Positions 54,541 through 58,822 of a stretch of DNA of 58,822 bases are shown here, piece after piece (the stretch's first letter is position 1; every line of letters begins with the position of its first letter). The translations under genes were made by a program, and so were the position numbers. Source of the DNA: Candidatus Limiplasma pullicola. Lineage in GTDB: Bacteria; Bacillota; Clostridia; Christensenellales; Aristaeellaceae. The stretch covers positions 1 through 58,822 of the forward strand of contig DVIV01000047.1 in assembly GCA_018710985.1 (NCBI GenBank), read 5' to 3'. The notes under the pieces are model-generated. The model was given only the letters and a program-made list of their open reading frames with translations, did no database searches and had not been told where the DNA came from.

Positions 54541-55557
54541 ATGAAGGCGACCATCAAGGATGTTGCGCGGGCGGCGGGGGTATCGCCCTCCACGGTCAGC
54601 CGGGCGCTGCACGACAGCCCGCGCATCAGCGAAAAGGTGCGGGAGCGCGTAAAGCAGGCGGCAAAGGAGCTGGATTTCCACCCCAACCAGATGGCCAAAA
54701 GCCTGGTCAGCCGCAAGACGCGCATTGTGGGCATCGTCTTTCCGGGCGATGTGAGCAAGAGCCTGGGCAATCCCTTCTACCCGTCCCTTCTGCAGGGGTT
54801 GGGCCGCGCCGCCGGGGAGCGCCGGTACCACCTGCTGCTGGTGACGGGCGGGGGCGAGGTCAGCGCCGAGGAGGCCAGCCGCCAGGCGGTGGACAGCGGC
54901 TATGTCAGCGGGCTGGTGCTGCTGGCGGCAGAGGATGTGCCCACGCGCGATCCCGGCGTGCCGGTGGTGGTGATCGGCCATCCCAGGGACGAGGCGGGAT
55001 GGCATTATGTGGACAACGACAACGTGGCGGCGGGCCGGGCGGCCACGCGCCACCTGCTGGCGCACGGCCACCGGCGCATTCTGCTGCTGGGCTATGACAG
55101 GCGCTATATCTTCACCGTGGACCGCCGTCTGGGCTATGAGCAGGCGCTTGGCGAGGAAGGCATTCCCGTGAGGCGGGAGTGGATCGCCACCAGCAGGCCC
55201 ATCCGGGATCCGGAGGCGGGCGAGGAGCTGGCGGCGGTGTTTCGGGCCGGGGACCGGCCCACGGCCGCCGTCTGCATGGACGACGCGCTGGCCATCGGCC
55301 TGACCGGCCTGCTCAAGGGTATGGGGCTGGAGGTACCGGGAGATGTGAGCATCGTCAGCTTCAACAATACCGACGCGGGCAAGTACCACATCCCCGCCCT
55401 GACCTCCTATGAGATCGACCCCTACCGGCTGGGCATGATCGCCATGCATCTGATGGCGGACGTGCTCAAGGGCGTGGCGGATGCCCCGCGGTCCATCGAA
55501 GTCCCCTTCACACTGATCGAGCGCGACAGCGTAGCCGGCGCGCCCGCGAGCGAATAA
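54541..55557 (+). CDS. LacI-family transcriptional regulator
   Basis: 338 residues from ATG 54541 (GGAAGGAG upstream). N-terminal LacI helix-turn-helix and hinge: TIKDVARAAGVSPSTVSRAL, ISEKVRERVKQAAKELDFHP, NQMAKSLVSRKTRIVGIVFP; then a periplasmic-binding-like effector domain (GNPFYPSLLQGLGRAAGERR, DNDNVAAGRAATRHLLAHGH, CMDDALAIGLTGLLKGMGLE). An operator overlaps its promoter, so it should repress itself. The GH13 gene starts 16 bp after its stop and is surely controlled with it, which points to a maltodextrin-type inducer; this is inference. Confidence 0.95.
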   Translation: MKATIKDVARAAGVSPSTVSRALHDSPRISEKVRERVKQAAKELDFHPNQMAKSLVSRKTRIVGIVFPGDVSKSLGNPFYPSLLQGLGRAAGERRYHLLLVTGGGEVSAEEASRQAVDSGYVSGLVLLAAEDVPTRDPGVPVVVIGHPRDEAGWHYVDNDNVAAGRAATRHLLAHGHRRILLLGYDRRYIFTVDRRLGYEQALGEEGIPVRREWIATSRPIRDPEAGEELAAVFRAGDRPTAAVCMDDALAIGLTGLLKGMGLEVPGDVSIVSFNNTDAGKYHIPALTSYEIDPYRLGMIAMHLMADVLKGVADAPRSIEVPFTLIERDSVAGAPASE

Positions 55558-55573
55558 GGAAAGGTTGGAGAGC

Positions 55574-57325
55574 ATGCGTACCATCCAATTTGGGTCCATC
55601 TATCATATGCCATGGCTGGAGTACCGCCACGCGCTGCCCGACGGGCGCGTGTGCCTGCGCCTTCAGACCGGACGGGGGGAGTTTTCCCGCGTGGCGGCGC
55701 GCGTCACCAGCAACTATGCCGCCCCCGATTATTTCAAGGCCGCGGACGAGTATGAGATGACGGTGGCCTACCGCGACGAATGGCATGATTTTTACGAGGT
55801 GATCTTTTCCCCGCGGGATTTGCGCATCAAGTATCTGTTTGTGCTGCAAAGCGACGAGCTGACCTTCAAGCTCGACGCGACGGGCCTGAAGGCGGGCGCG
55901 GATGCGGAGGAGGACGTGAGCCAGGCCTTCGCCTTTGCCTATGCCTATCCGGCGGAACCCATGCCCGAATGGGCGCGGGGGTGCGTCGGGTATCAGATCT
56001 TCCCGGACCGCTTCCGCCGCGAACCCGCGCCAGGCGACACGGAGCCCGTGGAGCCCTGGACCAGCGACCGCGTGCAGAACCAGTACCGCTTCGGCGGAAA
56101 TCTGCGCGGCATCCTCAAGGCGGTGCCGTATCTCAGGGACCTGGGCGTGAAGATGATCTATACCACGCCCCTGTTCCTCAGCGACAGCTCGCACCGCTAC
56201 AACACCTTCGACTATTTCAAGATCGACCCGCTCCTGGGCACGGAGGATGACCTGCGCGCGCTGTGCGACGAGCTGCACAAAAACGACATGCGCATCGTGC
56301 TGGACGGGGTGTTCAACCATTCGGGGCTTCAGTTTGCGCCCTTTGTGGACGCGATGGAAAAGGGAGAGGCCTCGCCCTACTACGGCTGGTTCTGCTTCGA
56401 CAAGAAGATGCCCTACGGCTACCATACCTTCGGCGACTGGCGCTACATGCCCAAGCTGAACCTGCGCAACGGGGACTGTGCGCAGTATTTCCTGTCCGTG
56501 GGCCGCTACTGGCTGGAAAAATGCCATGTGGACGGCTGGCGGCTGGATGTGAGCCCGGAGGTCTGGCCGGACTTCTGGCGGCAGTTCAGGAAGATGATGC
56601 GTCAGGTCAATCCCGACAGCCTGATGGTGGCCGAGTGCTGGGACGACAGCCGCGAGTGGCTCACCGTGGGCGACATGTTCGATTCCACCATGCACTACGT
56701 GCTCAGCCGCAACATCTGGAGCCGCTTCTGCCGGCACGACATCAGCACGGCGCAGTTCGACTGCGCGCTCAACCGCGCCGCCATGCTCTATCCCCAGCGC
56801 ACGCAGGAGGTGCTGTGGACATTCCTGGACAGCCACGATACCCAGCGCCTGCGCACGCGGGCGGGCGGCGATTTGCGCATGCTCCACGCGGCCAGCTTCT
56901 TTCAGTTCACCTATCTGGGCTCGCCCATCATCTACTATGGCGATGAGCTGGGCATGGAGGGCGGGGAGGACCCGGACTGCCGCCGCCCCATGCAGTGGGA
57001 TCAGGTAGAGGGCAACGTCACCCGGACGCACTATCAGAAGCTGGCAAGCCTGCGCGCCCGGCTGCCCGCGCTGCGGACCGGCAGGTTCCGCAGCCACGCG
57101 GCCATGGAAAACGGCCTGTATGCCTTCCTGCGCGAAACCGACGCGCAGCAGCTGCTCTGCGTGGTCAACACGGGGCTGGAGCCGGTAAGCGTGCGGCTGG
57201 AGCTGCCCCGGGGCATGGCGGGCATGGCCGCCGTGCACGACCACTACAGCGGGCGCAGCCTGGCGGTGACGGACGGCGCGGTGCAGGTATCGCTCAAGGT
57301 GGGCGAAGGCTTGATTTTGGAGTGA
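55574..57325 (+). CDS. GH13 alpha-glycosidase (neopullulanase/alpha-amylase-like)
   Basis: 583 residues from ATG 55574 (GGAG upstream; TTG 55565 is an alternative). CBM34-like N-terminal domain (1-125), then the catalytic barrel: GYQIFPDRF, MIYTTPLFLSDSSHRYNTFD, DGVFNHSG, GWRLDVSPEV (nucleophile D325), VAECWDD (acid/base E354) and LDSHDTQR (D422), so all catalytic acids are present. C-terminal beta domain from about 505. No signal peptide: acts on maltodextrins inside the cell. It lies 16 bp behind the LacI-type regulator. It has the same architecture as the enzyme at 13956-15743 but is only distantly similar, so the two probably differ in specificity. Confidence 0.93.
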   Translation: MRTIQFGSIYHMPWLEYRHALPDGRVCLRLQTGRGEFSRVAARVTSNYAAPDYFKAADEYEMTVAYRDEWHDFYEVIFSPRDLRIKYLFVLQSDELTFKLDATGLKAGADAEEDVSQAFAFAYAYPAEPMPEWARGCVGYQIFPDRFRREPAPGDTEPVEPWTSDRVQNQYRFGGNLRGILKAVPYLRDLGVKMIYTTPLFLSDSSHRYNTFDYFKIDPLLGTEDDLRALCDELHKNDMRIVLDGVFNHSGLQFAPFVDAMEKGEASPYYGWFCFDKKMPYGYHTFGDWRYMPKLNLRNGDCAQYFLSVGRYWLEKCHVDGWRLDVSPEVWPDFWRQFRKMMRQVNPDSLMVAECWDDSREWLTVGDMFDSTMHYVLSRNIWSRFCRHDISTAQFDCALNRAAMLYPQRTQEVLWTFLDSHDTQRLRTRAGGDLRMLHAASFFQFTYLGSPIIYYGDELGMEGGEDPDCRRPMQWDQVEGNVTRTHYQKLASLRARLPALRTGRFRSHAAMENGLYAFLRETDAQQLLCVVNTGLEPVSVRLELPRGMAGMAAVHDHYSGRSLAVTDGAVQVSLKVGEGLILE

Positions 57326-57338
57326 AATGCGGTACAAT
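57311..57338 (+). promoter_or_regulatory. Candidate xpt promoter
   Basis: TTGATT (57311-57316), 16 bp, TACAAT (57333-57338), overlapping the end of the GH13 gene. No purine riboswitch signature was found in the ~90-nt leader. Confidence 0.55.
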
Positions 57339-57429
57339 AGCAGAAGGGGAATGCGCGCGGCAGGTGCGCCGGACCAAACCGGGCGGCAGCTTTCCGCGCT
57401 TTCCCATATGCAAAGGAGGAGCATCCTGC

Positions 57430-58005
57430 ATGAGGGAGCTGGTCGAGGCCATCCGCGCGAGGGGCGTGGGCGTGGGCACGGATATCGTCAAGGTGGATAT
57501 GTTTCTCAATCATCGGCTGGATACGGATCTGTTTGTCAAGATGGGACAGGCGTTTGCGCAGGCCTTCGCGGCGGAAAAGCCCGACCTGGTGCTGACCGTG
57601 GAGGCCAGCGGCATTGCGGCGGCGCTGACGACCGCCATGGCCTGCGGCAACATCCCGGTGGTCTTTGCCAAGAAAAGCCGCACCCGCAACGTAACCGGCG
57701 ACGTATACGAAAGCCGGGTGTTCAGCTTCACTCATGGGGTGGAAAACCACATCCGCGTGGCCAGGGATTATCTGCCCAAAGGCGCGCGCGTTTTGATCGT
57801 GGACGATTTCCTGGCCAACGGCGAGGCCGCCGAGGGCCTGTGCGACCTGGTCAGGCAGGCGGAGGCAATCGTGGTGGGCATTGGCATCTGTGTGGAAAAG
57901 AGCTTCCAGCCGGGCCACCGGAAGCTGGCGGAGGAAGGGTATCACGTGGTATCTTTGGCCAAGGTGACGGCCATTCGCGACGGCAAGCTGATCGTGGAGG
58001 ACTGA
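57430..58005 (+). CDS. xpt: Xanthine phosphoribosyltransferase
   Basis: 191 residues from ATG 57430 (AAGGAGG 10 nt upstream), the usual Xpt length. Motifs: KVDMFLNHRLDTDLFVKMGQ, LVLTVEASGIAAALTTAMAC, VVFAKKSRTRN, RVLIVDDFLANGEAAEGLCD (PRPP-binding), GIGICVEKSFQPGHRKL and EEGYHVVSLAKV. It converts xanthine and PRPP to XMP. In Bacillus xpt is joined to pbuX and a purine riboswitch; here neither is seen. A terminator and then the repeat region follow. Confidence 0.95.
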   Translation: MRELVEAIRARGVGVGTDIVKVDMFLNHRLDTDLFVKMGQAFAQAFAAEKPDLVLTVEASGIAAALTTAMACGNIPVVFAKKSRTRNVTGDVYESRVFSFTHGVENHIRVARDYLPKGARVLIVDDFLANGEAAEGLCDLVRQAEAIVVGIGICVEKSFQPGHRKLAEEGYHVVSLAKVTAIRDGKLIVED

Positions 58006-58011
58006 AAAAAC

Positions 58012-58044
58012 AAGCGTGCAGGCGTTGTGCCCGCACGCTTCAGT
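58012..58044 (+). terminator. xpt terminator
   Basis: AAGCGTGC ... GCACGCTT stem with a tail CAGTTTG; modest T run. Directly followed by the dispersed repeat. Confidence 0.6.
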
Positions 58045-58113
58045 TTGTCGAAAAAGTCCGCCTGCGGCGGCCTTTTCCGCCAGGAGCTTAAGAAATGTTT
58101 GCGCCCAGGGGCG
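58045..58113 (+). repeat. Dispersed intergenic repeat, copy 2
   Basis: TTGTCGAAAAAGTCCG, then GCGGCGGCC and CCGCCAGGAG, CTTAAGAAATG and a G-rich end. It aligns over its length with copy 1 at 8180-8248 with a few substitutions. The pair is same-strand and each follows a terminator, which suggests a REP-like or mobile intergenic element rather than a coding remnant. Confidence 0.75.
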
Positions 58114-58360
58114 CAAACTCCCCGCCCGCCCGGTACCGGAGGGAAGCGCCAGCCCTGTGGGCTGTTGCCGCCAAAGGCGGCAAAGCGACCCGAAGGTGGG
58201 GAGCGAAACGAGCGGTGGGCGCGGTCAGCGCCCTCCGCGAAGATTGAGCGACCGGGAAAAGCCGGGCGATACGATTTCACTTGGAGGGCTGCGGCCCTCC
58301 AAACCTCTGACGGCTGGTGCGGGCGGGAGGCCCGGCGGTGGTCGGTGCCGGGTGGAACAT
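58114..58360. other. GC-rich intergenic sequence with hairpins, no gene seen
   Basis: No ribosome-binding site leads to a plausible protein on either strand. It contains GCCGCC AAA GGCGGC near 58168, a GGGCGCGG/CGCGCCC-like fold near 58217, and a near-perfect hairpin TTGGAGGGC TGC GGCCCTCCAA (58281-58302). GAGCGGTGGGCGCGG near 58209 is a fragment of the repeat that follows. Confidence 0.6.
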
Positions 58361-58822
58361 GCCGCGTTTCTTGCGGCGGAAGGCCGCTCGAAACGCTTGC
58401 GCCGTGCGGGAGCGGGGCAGACCCGCACCCATGGCGCGAGCGGTGGGCGCGGAGACGCGCCTGCCGCGACAGAAGCGGACGCACGCGGCGAAGCGGGGCA
58501 GCCCCGCCCCCATGGCGCGAGCGGCGGGCGCGGTGACGCGCCTGCCGCAGCGGAAGCGGGCGCACGCGGCGGGGCCGTGGCAGCCCCGCCCCCACGGCGG
58601 GCCTATCCCACGATATACCGTCCCAAACGCGCCACGCCACGCTGCATCACAACGCGCCGCATATATCCTGGGATATACCACGCAACCCATCGGCAGAAAC
58701 CGCCGCCGGGTGCAGCGAGCCGCGTTTCTCGCATCCTCTGGCCGCTCGAAACGCTCACGCGCGGCGTGCACGGGGCAGCCCCGCCCCCATGGCGCGAGCG
58801 GCGGGCGCGGAGACGCGCCTGC
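58361..58822. repeat. Complex direct-repeat region at the right edge
   Basis: 58361-58464 recurs at 58719-58822, with a constant 358-bp offset (shared blocks GCCGCGTTTC, GGCCGCTCGAAACGCT, CATGGCGCGAGCGG, GGGCGCGGAGACGCGCCTGC). Inside it a unit of about 81 bp starting AGCGGGGCAG (58411) repeats in tandem at 58492, with a further partial copy near 58571. A short AT-richer island (58603-58680) with TATCCCA ... TGGGATA separates the blocks. The repeats continue past the window edge. Long open frames here come only from high GC content and show no protein features. Confidence 0.8.

Noticed and set aside
57339-57429. Purine riboswitch upstream of xpt
   Set aside because: The leader is only about 90 nt and lacks the conserved loop and junction sequences of the purine aptamer.
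58277-58771. 164-codon minus-strand ORF with repeated RAMGAGLPR-like segments
   Set aside because: Arises from the GC-rich DNA repeats; Arg/Ala/Cys-rich, no RBS, and frames are equally open on the other strand.

Overview
This window looks like chromosome of a GC-rich member of the Clostridia (Bacillota). The evidence is indirect: a T-box leader in front of thrS, ribonuclease Y, a YlbJ-like sporulation membrane protein, a YqeY protein, a Crh/HPr-like protein, a tilS-hpt pair, a clostridial-type long PRPP synthetase, strong AGGAGG ribosome-binding sites, and frequent GTG/TTG starts. No gene fixes the genus.

Left edge (1-705): the tail of a tyrosine recombinase, an intact tRNA-Ser(CGA) with its own terminator, and then the 5' half of a second tRNA-Ser(CGA), broken in its anticodon loop and still carrying its promoter. 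I read this as the end of an integrated element, outside the window to the left, whose insertion split a host tRNA gene and supplied a whole replacement.

0.8-13.6 kb: a MATE exporter, an amino-acid-kinase family protein, a small membrane protein, an O-antigen-ligase-like protein, a left-handed beta-helix acyltransferase, T-box-controlled thrS, a large membrane protein on the minus strand, a lone MazF-type toxin, a YitT protein and an ECF sigma/anti-sigma pair.

13.9-22.9 kb: a GH13 glycosidase, pgsA, a four-gene run (an M20-peptidase relative without its catalytic residues, a GT-C-like membrane protein, a 71-aa protein, GtrA), a YlbJ-like protein and prs.

23-30 kb: a polar amino acid ABC transporter (substrate-binding protein, permease, ATPase), murA, uvrB convergent with an OGG1-type glycosylase, and yqeY.

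30-45 kb, mostly minus strand: a small secreted protein, a surface-polysaccharide-like set (large membrane protein, GT2, YhcH), rny behind a long promoter-bearing leader, an E2-like acyltransferase relative, a second MATE exporter, a one-domain MGMT protein, an EamA transporter, mnmG, a peptidoglycan-binding VanY-type peptidase and a sugar-kinase-like phosphotransferase.

45-58.8 kb, plus strand: a Crh/HPr-like protein, DUF4364-tilS-hpt, a four-gene DUF3798-type ABC transporter, a LacI regulator with a self-overlapping operator, a second GH13 enzyme and xpt. The window ends in a GC-rich, repeat-filled stretch with no convincing gene.

Themes: purine salvage (hpt, xpt, prs) flanks a transporter of unknown substrate; alpha-glucan breakdown is represented by two GH13 enzymes without signal peptides; several membrane proteins suggest a surface glycopolymer; and three proteins (M20-like, E2-like, HPr-like) keep a known fold while lacking key catalytic residues.
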